64,000 nt of DNA, taken from contig DATKYK010000044.1 in assembly GCA_035528575.1 (NCBI GenBank), forward strand, positions 1 through 64,000, in the 5' to 3' direction. Of this stretch, positions 1-8,058 are shown piece after piece. The position numbers and the translations under genes were made by a program. Source of the stretch: Dehalococcoidia bacterium (GTDB taxonomy: Bacteria; Chloroflexota; Dehalococcoidia; E44-bin15). The stretch's first letter is position 1. Every line of letters starts with the position of its first letter. A model generated the notes under the pieces. That model ran no database searches, was not told where the DNA came from, and saw nothing but the letters and a program-made list of their open reading frames with translations.

Positions 1-24
1 GCACGTCCGCTGCCTTACACGAGA

Positions 25-53
25 TTGACAAAACGCCTTTCTTGTGATATATT
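25..53 (+). promoter_or_regulatory. Sigma-70-type promoter for the first surface protein
   Basis: TTGACA at 25-30 and TATATT at 48-53 are separated by 17 bases, a near-consensus vegetative promoter. Transcription would begin near 60 and give a leader of about 240 nt before the ATG at 301. Start site not proven. Confidence 0.6.
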
Positions 54-192
54 TTTATATAGAGATAGAGCGTCGTGCTAGCACCGGCCGGCGGCTGAAG
101 ATAGCCACAATCGCATACGGGGAAGACGAGGATTCACACCAACAGAATATAGGATTAGGAGGTGTGGCGATATCGTTTGCCCCAAGAGAAGG

Positions 193-235
193 ACCTTCGC
201 TCGGGGTGGAGAACCCTGGCGGCGAAGGTTTTTTT
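193..235 (+). terminator. Intrinsic terminator inside the leader (candidate attenuator)
   Basis: ACCTTCGC at 193-200 pairs with GCGAAGGT at 222-229, with a smaller GGGT/ACCC hairpin inside, followed by a run of T to 235. It lies between the promoter at 25-53 and the gene at 301, so it either ends an upstream transcript or attenuates this one. CCCC at 180-183 could pair instead with GGGG at 203-206 and enclose the 5' arm, which would be an antiterminator. I recognise no known riboswitch class. Confidence 0.6.
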
Positions 236-300
236 AGTCTCCAGACTCTTTATGGGACATCAATACTCTGTCAACTTCAAACCAATGCGAGATTAAAGAA

Positions 301-1536
301 ATGAAAGCCAAAGCATTAGTAATCCTTACGACTATGGCCATCTGCCTTTCCTTTGTAGCTGCAGTTTCTCCACCTGCGGCAGGCCCGGTTTTGTCAGACA
401 CATGGTATACAAGTCCAGGCGATAGCGTTCAATACGCTATTGACACAGCAGGCCCCAGAGATAGCACTACGCCCAGCATACAGCTGGCGGTACTCCTGGA
501 TGGGTCGGGCTCTATGAGCTTAGCAGAGTGGAACACCCAGATAAACGGGCTGCACCTTGCTATCATTGACCCATATTGCATACCCGATCACTATGTGGAG
601 CTTACGGTTATTCAATTCTCTGAGAACTTGGAAGGCGGTGCTCGTACGGAAATTGGTCCCATTGTCGTAACTTATATCAATCGCAATGATGTCGCTGCTG
701 ACGTCTCGAAGATCATCCACGCTGAAGGGACAACAACTATCGAAGCCGGTATAGACCTGGCCTTATATGAAATCCGCAACTCTACAAACTTCGCCTCTGC
801 CGCAAAGCAGATCATTAACATAAGTAGCGACATTGGACTGTATGTAGTTAATTTCAATTTAACGAAGTGGGCACGTAATAACGCTATACTTTATGGAATT
901 GATGAGATCAGCGCAGAGGGAATCGGAGATATCCGTCGACCAACGGACATAAATTGGTTACGGGACGAAATTGTATGGCCCCGACCTGGTACTATAGCCC
1001 CACCATTCACACCCGGGTGGGTGTATGATGTTGGACTTAATGCTGGCTTGTTCAAGGAAGCCATCTGCCATAAGATTTGGTTTACACTTGCTCCGATACC
1101 TACGCCTACACCCACGCCTACACCTACACCCACGCCTACTTCTACACCTACACCTACACCTACACCAACGCCAGGCTCTACTCCTACACCAACGCCAGGC
1201 TCTACACCTACACCAACAACTACGCCCACACCCACACCAACAACTACGCCCACACCCACACCAACCCCTGACTACCCTACGGTAAAATGCTTCATCGCCA
1301 CCGCAGCCTATGGCACATCGAGCGCTGCGGAAATCGACACTCTCAGAGCGTTCAGGGATGAGGTGCTGCTGGAAAGCACACTCGGCTCTCAACTTGTGGA
1401 GTGGTACTACCAGACCAGCCCCCCGGTAGCGGACTTTATATCGGACCATGAGGGGTTAAGGACGTTGGTGAGGGAGTTCTTGGTTGATCCCGTTGCTTGG
1501 GTAGTCGAAGCAACGGGGTCTCTATGGCGAGATTGA
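301..1536 (+). CDS. Secreted von Willebrand A-like (DUF1194-type) protein with Thr-Pro stalk and CFI-box C-terminus
   Basis: The 411-residue protein starts with a signal peptide (hydrophobic core about residues 5-22). A vWA-like domain follows (about 60-235) with the metal-site motif DGSGSMS near residue 67, resembling DUF1194 proteins. Residues about 265-325 are a low-complexity Thr-Pro stalk coded by a CCTACAC-type repeat. The last 80 residues start with [10 protein letters not shown], a domain also found at the end of the protein at 8059-9255 and known as the CFI-box C-terminal domain. A cell-surface adhesive or binding role is inferred; the ligand is unknown. The Shine-Dalgarno before the ATG is weak (AAAGAA). 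A terminator follows at 1580. Confidence 0.8.
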   Translation: MKAKALVILTTMAICLSFVAAVSPPAAGPVLSDTWYTSPGDSVQYAIDTAGPRDSTTPSIQLAVLLDGSGSMSLAEWNTQINGLHLAIIDPYCIPDHYVELTVIQFSENLEGGARTEIGPIVVTYINRNDVAADVSKIIHAEGTTTIEAGIDLALYEIRNSTNFASAAKQIINISSDIGLYVVNFNLTKWARNNAILYGIDEISAEGIGDIRRPTDINWLRDEIVWPRPGTIAPPFTPGWVYDVGLNAGLFKEAICHKIWFTLAPIPTPTPTPTPTPTPTSTPTPTPTPTPGSTPTPTPGSTPTPTTTPTPTPTTTPTPTPTPDYPTVKCFIATAAYGTSSAAEIDTLRAFRDEVLLESTLGSQLVEWYYQTSPPVADFISDHEGLRTLVREFLVDPVAWVVEATGSLWRD

Positions 1537-1579
1537 AGCGCCAGCCTTCCACAGCCTGTATTTAGGTCTAGTATCTCTT

Positions 1580-1612
1580 GGGGTGGACAGCAACGTCCGC
1601 CCCTTCTTTTTA
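1580..1612 (+). terminator. Intrinsic terminator after the vWA-like gene
   Basis: GGGGTGGAC at 1580-1588 pairs with GTCCGCCCC at 1595-1603 (one G-T pair, six-base loop), followed by TTCTTTTT. Confidence 0.75.
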
Positions 1613-1883
1613 ACCAACAGCCTGCTGTGGCCAGCAGTGAAGCACTTGCATAAATACTACTTGCGACAACCCATTTTAGCTACTATTTAGCTACGGAGCT
1701 TGCCAAGGGGGGGGCTTATGTCAAGCCATGTCTGTCTAGGATAGGATAGTAGCTGTGGAATTTTTAGGGGGGTCTATTATATCGCCTTCACACCTTAACC
1801 CTAAAGCCCAGCCGGGCGGATTATGTGGGACTACTCGAGAATGGGTTGCCCCCTACGTTATAGCCCACAGTGGTTAAGGAATC
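1613..1883. other. Intergenic stretch with hairpin repeat, copy A
   Basis: No gene is seen. At about 1808-1870 lies a degenerate copy of a roughly 60 bp repeat whose core is the hairpin GGGACTACTC-GAGAAT-GGGTTGCCCC (1827-1853). Better copies lie at 2795-2819 and 9277-9303. Confidence 0.5.
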
Positions 1884-2336
1884 CTAACCTTTTTTAAATA
1901 GCCTGCGTTTGATTGCTTTGTTGCCTGTAGGGGATGGGCTTTTCACAGCCTCGTCGGTAGGGGACGGGCTTTTCACAGCCTCAATAGTTGACCTCCACAT
2001 CTCTTGTGCGTTTGAATGTTGCCACCGGATCAGCGCAATAGCCAAATCTGGATTCTCCTTCGCCCACTCTACCTGTTTGGGCGCTGGCGTGGCATCTAAC
2101 TGGATAAGCGTAGCTGCCATAGAAACATCCAATCTTCGTCTTTTACCGGAACCAGCCCTTGTAAACTGAGAGCAGTCGCACATTATGCAACTTCCCTGCC
2201 CTTCCTCAAAACAGTCCTCACCGCTCTTCGAAATATAGCCGGTATACTTTGCACGATGATCCGACTTGAAATGGTGACACTTGCATAATTCATCGTCAAC
2301 CAGTTCGTCAGTCTGTTTTATCTCACCATCTGTCAT
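1884..2336 (-). CDS. Hypothetical Cys/His-rich protein
   Basis: 150 residues, not recognised. The N-terminal half has CKCHHF, a later H, and CIMCDC (about residues 18-56), which suggests a small metal-binding module. The middle (about 65-115) is amphipathic helix-like. The C-terminus has the peptide EAVKSPSPT twice in tandem, coded by a near-exact 27 bp direct repeat (about 1927-1981), then a basic tail. The start is supported by AAGGAG eight bases upstream of the ATG at 2336. It stands alone on the minus strand. Confidence 0.6.
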   Translation of the reverse strand: MTDGEIKQTDELVDDELCKCHHFKSDHRAKYTGYISKSGEDCFEEGQGSCIMCDCSQFTRAGSGKRRRLDVSMAATLIQLDATPAPKQVEWAKENPDLAIALIRWQHSNAQEMWRSTIEAVKSPSPTDEAVKSPSPTGNKAIKRRLFKKG

Positions 2337-2894
2337 CTACTCTGCTCCTTACGATGTTTTTATAGAACTTCCTTTTTATTGTGTATTCCCTAAGGTCTCT
2401 ATCTGCGGCGGTCACACATTCGATTTTTTCGTTGATATTAAAAATTTCTCTCTTGCCGCCACTTTGTTATCCTCTTGCCCTTGTATGAAGATTATCCTGC
2501 TATACCTAAAAATGCAGCAAAACACCTCCCGATATTCATTCCACCCCTTCTTATGTTTTTTGCAGTGTCTTCAGCTTCTTATAGCTCCTCGCTTTTCTAC
2601 CATCTGAATCCCTTATAGTGTCCAGCTTCATACCGAGTTTCTATATAACGCCCTTTGCCATTATATAGCCTTTCTTCCCTTAACAACCATGAAAATACCT
2701 CTAATATCTCTGTTTGTCAAGTAAAAACAATATGGATTAAATAAAATCTGGCGGTGATAGCGCCTTTGGCTTTAGTACGTGTGATATGAGAGAAGAGCTA
2801 CCCGAGAATGGGTGGCCCCTTATCTTACCAGCATAACCGCACGTTCTAATTTTATAACGAAATCTCGCACGCCCATGGGTTCATGGCGACCAAA
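2337..2894. other. AT-rich intergenic stretch with hairpin repeat, copy B
   Basis: No convincing gene. A hairpin GAGCTACCC-GAGAAT-GGGTGGCCC at 2795-2819 is copy B of the family seen at 1827 and 9277. A small GGCG/CGCC hairpin lies near 2750-2770. The stretch separates the convergent ends of neighbours and may be decayed sequence. Confidence 0.5.
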
Positions 2895-4049
2895 TCATTT
2901 CAGCGGGAAAAAGATCCTGCCCAACAGCGGATTATCTATGGCTACCGCTCCCTCGGGACACGATTCCTGGCAGCAGTAACAGCGAATACAGCGGCCATAT
3001 CTGTGCATGGGTGGCTTGGTTTTATCACCCTTATGCCAATCGACGGCTTTGGGATCCACAGGGCACATCTTAACGCATGTCCCGCAATTGGTACATTTTG
3101 TGGCATCGATAGCCGGTCTCGGGCATATCCGATTTTTTATAAACGTCTTCACACGCCCGCCGCTAGACCGGACAGGAGGAGTTCGAATCACCTCAAAATT
3201 CACATCGATGAACGACTCTATGTTTTCTCCAACTACTTCAATGTTTCCATGATAGTATACTCCGAGGCCTGCCCTTTCACCAGGTTTCGATGTTGGCACC
3301 GCTTCGGGGTCAAGATCAATAATTCTACAAGCTATAGAATCGATGGCGATCGGATCGCTGGAGAGCAGTAGAACGCCCAGATTCTTAGGCTTTCCGCTTC
3401 TTGGACCGTTGCCCTCCATGGCCATAATACCATCCATAATAGATAGACGGGGTCTTATTAGAGTATTTAAATCAACGAGCATAGTGGCAAAATCATACGG
3501 GTCAGGCAGCTTCACGTGATACTGGCTTTTCAAGAGACCAGGAATACATCCGAATTGATTCTTAACGGCCCCGGTAAATCGGGTAAGCGGATGTGTTTTC
3601 AGTTTCGGTAGACTTACGAGTCCGTCTGAATCCAAAACCCCATTAGCAATGACAAAGCTCTTGATTAATAATGCCTCCTTGTGACTAACAGACCTCCCGT
3701 TGTCAAAATCAGCTAGTCGGATCCCCAGTTGGTCTGCCTCCTGCTTCAAATTAGCCCTTTTCATATTCCATTCACATTTACCAAAGCTTGGAGAATCGCC
3801 ATAGTACACTTTGGCACCGGCATTTTGAAGCAATCTCCCGGCAGCTTTGAACACAGACGGATGTGTGGTAACGCACTTTTGAGGATTTGTACCAACCAGC
3901 ACGTTCGGCTTGAGTACGATTCTTTCCTCTGACCCTACAAAATTAGAGATTCCATCAAGAAGGTCAACCCCTGCCTTTAAGGCCTCGTATACTTGCTCCT
4001 CATCATATGTGTTGCACCTTACTAAAGCTACTCTTGATTTATTCATCAT
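2895..4049 (-). CDS. DUF362 domain protein with C-terminal 2[4Fe-4S] ferredoxin
   Basis: 384 residues. The N-terminal 290 residues match the DUF362 family (KPNVL near residue 50, then LPKLKTH and the GAVKNQFGCIPG region). The C-terminus holds two cluster motifs, CTNCGTCVKMCP and CIRCYCCQESCP (about residues 317-367). DUF362 proteins are probable iron-sulfur redox proteins of anaerobes; the substrate is unknown. No signal peptide, so cytoplasmic. The start at the double Met is plausible; the second Met is an alternative. Monocistronic on the minus strand. Confidence 0.85.
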   Translation of the reverse strand: MMNKSRVALVRCNTYDEEQVYEALKAGVDLLDGISNFVGSEERIVLKPNVLVGTNPQKCVTTHPSVFKAAGRLLQNAGAKVYYGDSPSFGKCEWNMKRANLKQEADQLGIRLADFDNGRSVSHKEALLIKSFVIANGVLDSDGLVSLPKLKTHPLTRFTGAVKNQFGCIPGLLKSQYHVKLPDPYDFATMLVDLNTLIRPRLSIMDGIMAMEGNGPRSGKPKNLGVLLLSSDPIAIDSIACRIIDLDPEAVPTSKPGERAGLGVYYHGNIEVVGENIESFIDVNFEVIRTPPVRSSGGRVKTFIKNRICPRPAIDATKCTNCGTCVKMCPVDPKAVDWHKGDKTKPPMHRYGRCIRCYCCQESCPEGAVAIDNPLLGRIFFPLK

Positions 4050-4309
4050 TCTTCATCCTAAATATACGTCGCCGTTGACAGTAAGTCTGGTTGCATCCCA
4101 TAACTGGTGGAAATATATCTGAGACATATCCTAACCCTGTTCCTCATAGTAATCAACCCTCTTAGACAACCAGAGCTTCCTTCGGGAACCGCAATTTGCC
4201 TGGCTCCTGCTCCAATATCTTTAGCTGTTTCCTCTATCTAGGTAATATCATCAGCTCTCATACTGACTTTCTGCCACTTCAATCCCTCTTCCTCCTACTG
4301 CCTTGGGCA

Positions 4310-4338
4310 TTGACAGGCCAGTACCCCAGGGGTATGCT
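4310..4338 (+). promoter_or_regulatory. Promoter for the pilin-like stalk protein
   Basis: TTGACA at 4310-4315, a 17-base spacer, then TATGCT at 4333-4338. The predicted start lies about 20 bases before the ATG at 4367. Confidence 0.55.
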
Positions 4339-4366
4339 CATTACCATACGAGAGCGTAAGTAGACA

Positions 4367-4942
4367 ATGAAAATTGCACTTATAGTAATAATAGCTATCC
4401 TCCTAATCACTTTAATAACGGTTGCCGTAGTTGGTATCACAGGCGGGTTTAATACAGAAGCGACGGCTACACCTACACCCTCGCCTACCCCAGTGACCAC
4501 CTATACTCCTACGCCTACCCCTACTCCCACGCTTACGCCTACTCCCACCCCTACCCCTACGCCTACCTCTACCTATACTCCTACGCCTACGCTTACGCCC
4601 ACGCCTACACCTACTCCTATTCCCACTCCTACTCCCACCCCTAGCCCCACTCCTACGCCTACGCCTACTCCTACTCCTACCCCCACTCCCACGCCGACGC
4701 CTACTCCGCTGCCAATTATTCCGATGACGTGCACGGAGGCCAGGGATGCCATTCAGGATGCCCTTGGTGCTTACAATACCGAGTACGGTGAGTGGCCTAC
4801 CGCTGACGGCCAGCCAGGAGACATAGAGTGGACAAAGCTTGTTCCCGACTTTATGGATGGTATCCCATCCAACGATAGCGAGTGCGATTGGTGGGTGAAC
4901 AGCAACCCTGAGGGAGATGTCTGCCTGCAGAATATGTGCTGA
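4367..4942 (+). CDS. Membrane-anchored Thr-Pro stalk protein with pseudopilin-like head
   Basis: 191 residues. One N-terminal transmembrane helix (about 2-25, very Ile/Val/Leu-rich) is followed by about 85 residues of Thr-Pro repeats (about 35-118). The globular C-terminus (about 122-191) has the pattern [20 protein letters not shown] then [11 protein letters not shown]. This is the usual shape of the soluble part of type II pseudopilins and type IV pilins. Four cysteines in the head could form disulfides. There is no prepilin peptidase site, so it would be a head on a stalk rather than a filament subunit (inference). Neighbouring genes give no pathway. Confidence 0.65.
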   Translation: MKIALIVIIAILLITLITVAVVGITGGFNTEATATPTPSPTPVTTYTPTPTPTPTLTPTPTPTPTPTSTYTPTPTLTPTPTPTPIPTPTPTPSPTPTPTPTPTPTPTPTPTPTPLPIIPMTCTEARDAIQDALGAYNTEYGEWPTADGQPGDIEWTKLVPDFMDGIPSNDSECDWWVNSNPEGDVCLQNMC

Positions 4943-5274
4943 GCTTGTTCTTGTGGCACGTTGTGCTCACAAAATTAAAACACCGGATAAAACTGATTTA
5001 GCAGGCGGGCTCTCACTCGAAGAGCGAAACCCTGTCTTTAAGGCTTTGTTTTGCCCCTTACCAGCACAACCTCACGCTGCAATCGTGTAACTACCTCATG
5101 AACCCCTACCATCTCCCCACACAACCAACCTCAATGCCACCTTGGCTACAAAAAGCATACCAGGCACCTTGTGACAGGCATACACGAGCATGATGTAACA
5201 GATTCCCACATTATGGTAAAATCAAAACGTCGGTTGTGCTTGAACTCTAGACCTATCAGATTCTGAGTGTTATC
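4943..5274. other. Intergenic stretch, nothing recognised
   Basis: I see no open frame with coding character, no RNA gene and no clear repeat here. Confidence 0.4.
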
Positions 5275-5379
5275 ATGCGTATTCTAGCTCTGTGTCAGGG
5301 TCCTTATGGTAAGAGAATTGTCGAGCATACTAAGAAATCCAGGCCACAGGATTGCACAATCGAGGTTTTCAGTCCCCCA
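5275..5379 (+). pseudogene. N-terminal fragment resembling DUF166
   Basis: About 35 codons starting MRILALCQGPYGKRIVEH resemble the beginning of DUF166 proteins (Gly-x-Tyr-Gly-x-Arg-Ile-Val-Glu). The frame then runs straight into transposase-like sequence, so the gene is truncated. The match is by memory of the family and is short; moderate confidence only. Confidence 0.4.
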
Positions 5380-5577
5380 GGTCCATTGCGCCGATTCTAT
5401 CATAAGGTAGAGAGAAGGAAGGGAGGTAAGGTAGCCAAGGTAGCTACTACGAGGAAGCTACTGTAGTGGATGTATCATATACTGAAAGACGGTAAGAGGT
5501 ATAAAGAGGTAGAGAAGCTGGCTGAGTTTATAATTTGTGGTGAGCCCGCGAAAAGTCCTGGTCCTAATGACCTTTAG
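5380..5577 (+). mobile_element. Remnant of an IS110-family transposase (3' end)
   Basis: In the same frame as the preceding fragment the translation reads GPLRRFYHKVERRKGGKVAK, then VATTRKLL, a TAG stop at 5464-5466, and in-frame WMYHILKDGKRYKEVEKLAE up to TAG at 5575. This resembles the C-terminal end of IS110/IS116 transposases (arginine/lysine-rich stretch, ARKLL, then a YxMLKDG motif). The stop and the missing catalytic domains show it is dead. No terminal repeats were found. Confidence 0.55.
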
Positions 5578-5732
5578 AATGATCGGGCAGCCTCGACCTG
5601 AACGACATAGTGTGGCGTTCTGCTACGAAGGGATGAGCAGGCAGATCCTGTCAGTTATTAACAAGGTCAGCGTTTTCAGGGATGGACTTTTTGCAACATT
5701 AAAAGGCAGGGCCAGCGTTAATATATACGTCG

Positions 5733-5761
5733 TTGACTGGAATTATTACAAATACATAATA
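5733..5761 (+). promoter_or_regulatory. Promoter before the epoxide-hydrolase-like gene
   Basis: TTGACT at 5733-5738 and ATAATA at 5756-5761 with a 17-base spacer. It would start transcription about ten bases before the GTG at 5777, giving a nearly leaderless mRNA. Confidence 0.4.
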
Positions 5762-5776
5762 AGAACGGGTATTTAA

Positions 5777-6649
5777 GTGGCTGATCATCGGCTTCTCGAA
5801 ATTGAAACAAATGGAATGACCTTTCGTGGCAGGGGCGCTGGTCTGGACAATGTTTCCGGCGAGCCAGTCATTTTGCTGCATGGCTTTCCCGAGACTTCGA
5901 TCATGTGGGTAGGCCCTATGGAACGTTTAGCGGATGAGGGATACCGTTGCTTTGCACCCGACCAGAGAGGTTACAGCCCCAATGCCCGTCCCGAGGGAAT
6001 CGAAAAGTACACCTACCATGAGTTAACCTCTGATATTGTTGCTCTGGCTGATGCGCTCGGTTTTAAGCGTTTTCACCTCGTGGGACATGATTGGGGGTCT
6101 GCCATCGGGTGGATCCTACTATCTCTATATCCCGAGCGCGTGCATAGTTGGATTGCCATGTCTGTACCCCATATAGATGCGTTTAGGTCAGCACTTGCTG
6201 ACGATCCCGACCAAAAGCAACGTAGCCAATATATGTCCTTCTTTAGATTGCCAGAGAAGCCAGAGAAAACTCTTACCGCGAATAATCTAGAACCATTGCG
6301 TGCAATCTGGTCATCAATACCGGAAGAACAAGTAGAAGAGTATATTACCGTCTTTACTCAGCCAGGTGCGCTCACTGCTGCACTCAACTGGTATCGTGCT
6401 AACTCCTTTATATTAGACCAGGGCTATCGAGGAGCAATGTTCGGGCCGGTCTGGTATCCAACACTACTGATCTGGGGCAACCAGGATACTGCAATCGGTC
6501 GTGTGGCAGTAGAACGGGCGGGGCAATACATGAAAGGTTCATACCGGCTTGTCGAGTTAAATGCCGGCCATTGGTTGATCCAGGAAGAACCCGAGCGCGT
6601 ATATAGTGAAATCTTAATGCATCTTAAATCAAATCGCATAAAGCCTTAG
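5777..6649 (+). CDS. Alpha/beta hydrolase, epoxide hydrolase / haloalkane dehalogenase type
   Basis: 290 residues. Visible motifs: oxyanion-hole HGFPE (about residue 35), DQRGYSPN, nucleophile elbow GHDWGS with an aspartate as nucleophile (about residue 106), the acid in WGNQDT, and the catalytic His in NAGHW near the end. An Asp nucleophile followed by Trp is typical of epoxide hydrolases and haloalkane dehalogenases rather than esterases. RGYS favours epoxide hydrolase, but the substrate cannot be told. Start is GTG with no clear Shine-Dalgarno, directly after a TAA. Cytoplasmic and probably monocistronic. Confidence 0.8.
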   Translation: MADHRLLEIETNGMTFRGRGAGLDNVSGEPVILLHGFPETSIMWVGPMERLADEGYRCFAPDQRGYSPNARPEGIEKYTYHELTSDIVALADALGFKRFHLVGHDWGSAIGWILLSLYPERVHSWIAMSVPHIDAFRSALADDPDQKQRSQYMSFFRLPEKPEKTLTANNLEPLRAIWSSIPEEQVEEYITVFTQPGALTAALNWYRANSFILDQGYRGAMFGPVWYPTLLIWGNQDTAIGRVAVERAGQYMKGSYRLVELNAGHWLIQEEPERVYSEILMHLKSNRIKP

Positions 6650-6670
6650 GCTATTAAAAGAACTGACTGA

Positions 6671-6868
6671 GCAAGCATATCGCTGCACCATCGCCGTGCT
6701 TGCGTTAGGATTATCAATGGGCTGATACGACAAGGCGCCGAGGGAATTGTGCTCGGATGCACCGAACTCCCCTTGCTTCTTCGCCCCAGTGACGTAGATG
6801 TTCCGTTACTGGATACTACTCGGCTTCATGCGCAAGCAGCAGTAAATCTAGCACTCACTAAAAGATAG
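6671..6868 (+). pseudogene. 3' remnant of an aspartate/glutamate racemase gene
   Basis: The frame ending at TAG 6866-6868 reads RIINGLIRQGAEGIVLGCTE and continues ELPLLLRPSDVDVPLLDTT then RLHAQAAVNLAL. This is the C-terminal third of Asp/Glu/hydantoin racemases, including the second catalytic cysteine in GCTE. The frame opens just after a TGA at 6668-6670. The first two thirds, with the first catalytic cysteine, are missing, so it is a non-functional fragment. It lies between two intact genes. Confidence 0.75.
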
Positions 6869-6975
6869 GGATTTACTCCTTTTGATAATTGGTTGCACTT
6901 GATCCTAGGAATCTAGAAACAAGGGCGTTTTGTTAGCTTGACTCCGGTTCACGGGGGTCGAAAGGGTGGAATGAA

Positions 6976-7521
6976 ATGAAAGTCGTCGGTATTTGCGGTT
7001 CTCCCAGAAAAGGCAACACAGAGTGGATGCTCAGAAAGCTATTGGAAGGGGCTGCCAGAGATGGGGTAGACTCTGAGCTGATTTTGCTCAGGGAGAAGGA
7101 CATCAGAACGTGCGATGGCTGCTTAAGCTGCGAAGCGGGGGGGGGACAACGGAAGGTGATCTGTAGGATTCAGGATGACATGCAGGAGATTTACCCCAAG
7201 CTGGTTGAGGCCGATGGGCTAGCCCTTGGCACGCCGGTCTATTTTGAAATGCTTTCCGGCCTGCTCAAGAATTTTATAGACAGAACTTGTCCTATCTGGC
7301 CAAGGCTAGAGTTAAAGCCGATAGTCGGCATAGCAGTGGCAGAAGAAAGCATTGGAAAGGCGGTCGAGAACCTGAGGACCTACTCCTCTGTCTGTGGCAT
7401 GAGATGGGTCGGCGATGTCACAGCTTTAGCTAAAACCCCTGAGCAGATATCCAAAGATATGGATGTCGAGAGGCGACTTGAGCGCTTGGGGAGAAGGCTT
7501 TTCCTGACCCTGCGGGTCTGA
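6976..7521 (+). CDS. NAD(P)H-dependent FMN reductase / iron-sulfur flavoprotein family
   Basis: 181 residues with a flavodoxin-like fold: GSPRKGNTE phosphate loop for FMN at the N-terminus, CDGCLSCE (about residues 46-53), and GTPVYFEMLSG with FIDR for the flavin. The Cys motif is the site that holds a cluster in iron-sulfur flavoproteins of anaerobes, though only three of the usual cysteines are obvious. Likely an electron carrier or reductase in the cytoplasm. A three-codon ATG-AAA-TGA overlaps just upstream of the chosen ATG. A flavoprotein remnant follows directly. Confidence 0.8.
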   Translation: MKVVGICGSPRKGNTEWMLRKLLEGAARDGVDSELILLREKDIRTCDGCLSCEAGGGQRKVICRIQDDMQEIYPKLVEADGLALGTPVYFEMLSGLLKNFIDRTCPIWPRLELKPIVGIAVAEESIGKAVENLRTYSSVCGMRWVGDVTALAKTPEQISKDMDVERRLERLGRRLFLTLRV

Positions 7522-7719
7522 GAATGCACCATTGTCCATGCCAAGGCCGAACAGGGGGGATGGTATAGTATGGTGCCCAGAAGTAGAGAATACCGTTCAA
7601 GACTAATAGTAGGCGCTGACGGAGTGAACAGCATAGTGCGCAGGACGATTATCGGCCCTATACCGAAAGAAAACGTGGCTGCCTGTGTTGGCTACTTCGC
7701 AGGTGACACTCCAGTGTAA
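7522..7719 (+). pseudogene. Fragment of a geranylgeranyl-reductase-like FAD protein
   Basis: In the frame right after the TGA of the previous gene, the translation includes RLIVGADGVNSIVRRTIIGP followed by IPKENVAACVGYFAGDTPV and TAA at 7717-7719. GADGVNSxVRR is the second FAD motif of geranylgeranyl reductase / PHBH-type flavoproteins. The N-terminal dinucleotide-binding motif and the C-terminal half are missing, so this is a decayed piece. Confidence 0.65.
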
Positions 7720-7866
7720 CCTAACGTACCCCCGTCCTCCGCCAGGTTGATGAAATTGTCAATCAGGAATTAATCCCCGCTTCGATTTTGCACAGCACCA
7801 AGACCTGCGCCCGCCTATTCCATAGTATTATGTAGGAATAGTTAGCTTTTGTGAGGATAAGATAGA

Positions 7867-7895
7867 TTGACAGGCTTTATACACTGTGGTATAAA
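7867..7895 (+). promoter_or_regulatory. Strong promoter before the beta-helix surface protein
   Basis: TTGACA at 7867-7872, a 17-base spacer, TATAAA at 7890-7895. This leaves a leader of about 155 nt before the GTG at 8059; no terminator hairpin is seen in it. Confidence 0.6.
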
Positions 7896-8058
7896 CTCGA
7901 TTGCAGGCCCCGTGCGCAAAATAAAAGCGTAGGGGGTTAGTGCCGTTTTAATTTCAAACCAAGAAGCAGGGAGGGGAGCGACTTGACAGTTGTGAATAAG
8001 TATACCATCGCGACGCTCTCATCGTTGCCTTCGGTTAATGCTGAAAGGGGGTGAAAAA

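Noticed and set aside
44-304. Open frame of 86 codons before the first surface gene
   Set aside because: It runs through the -10 region's downstream leader and the terminator hairpin and lacks a Shine-Dalgarno and any motif; the stretch is better read as an untranslated leader.
1093-1275. Short tandem repeats as a possible CRISPR array
   Set aside because: The unit is 6-9 bp, in frame, and codes a Thr-Pro stalk; there are no spacers. The same holds for 4471-4710.
891-1449. Minus-strand frames rich in Gly-Val or Arg-Cys opposite the Thr-Pro stalk
   Set aside because: They are the antisense reading of the CCTACAC repeat.
3160-3185. GTTCGAATC as a possible tRNA T-loop
   Set aside because: It lies inside the DUF362 coding region and no cloverleaf can be built around it. 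No tRNA was found elsewhere.
5537-5776. 79-codon frame before the epoxide-hydrolase-like gene
   Set aside because: No recognisable motif or Shine-Dalgarno, and the promoter of the next gene lies within it.
7983-8005. Second TTGACA before the beta-helix gene
   Set aside because: The nearest TATACC is only about 12 bases away, too close for a promoter; the pair at 7867-7895 fits far better.
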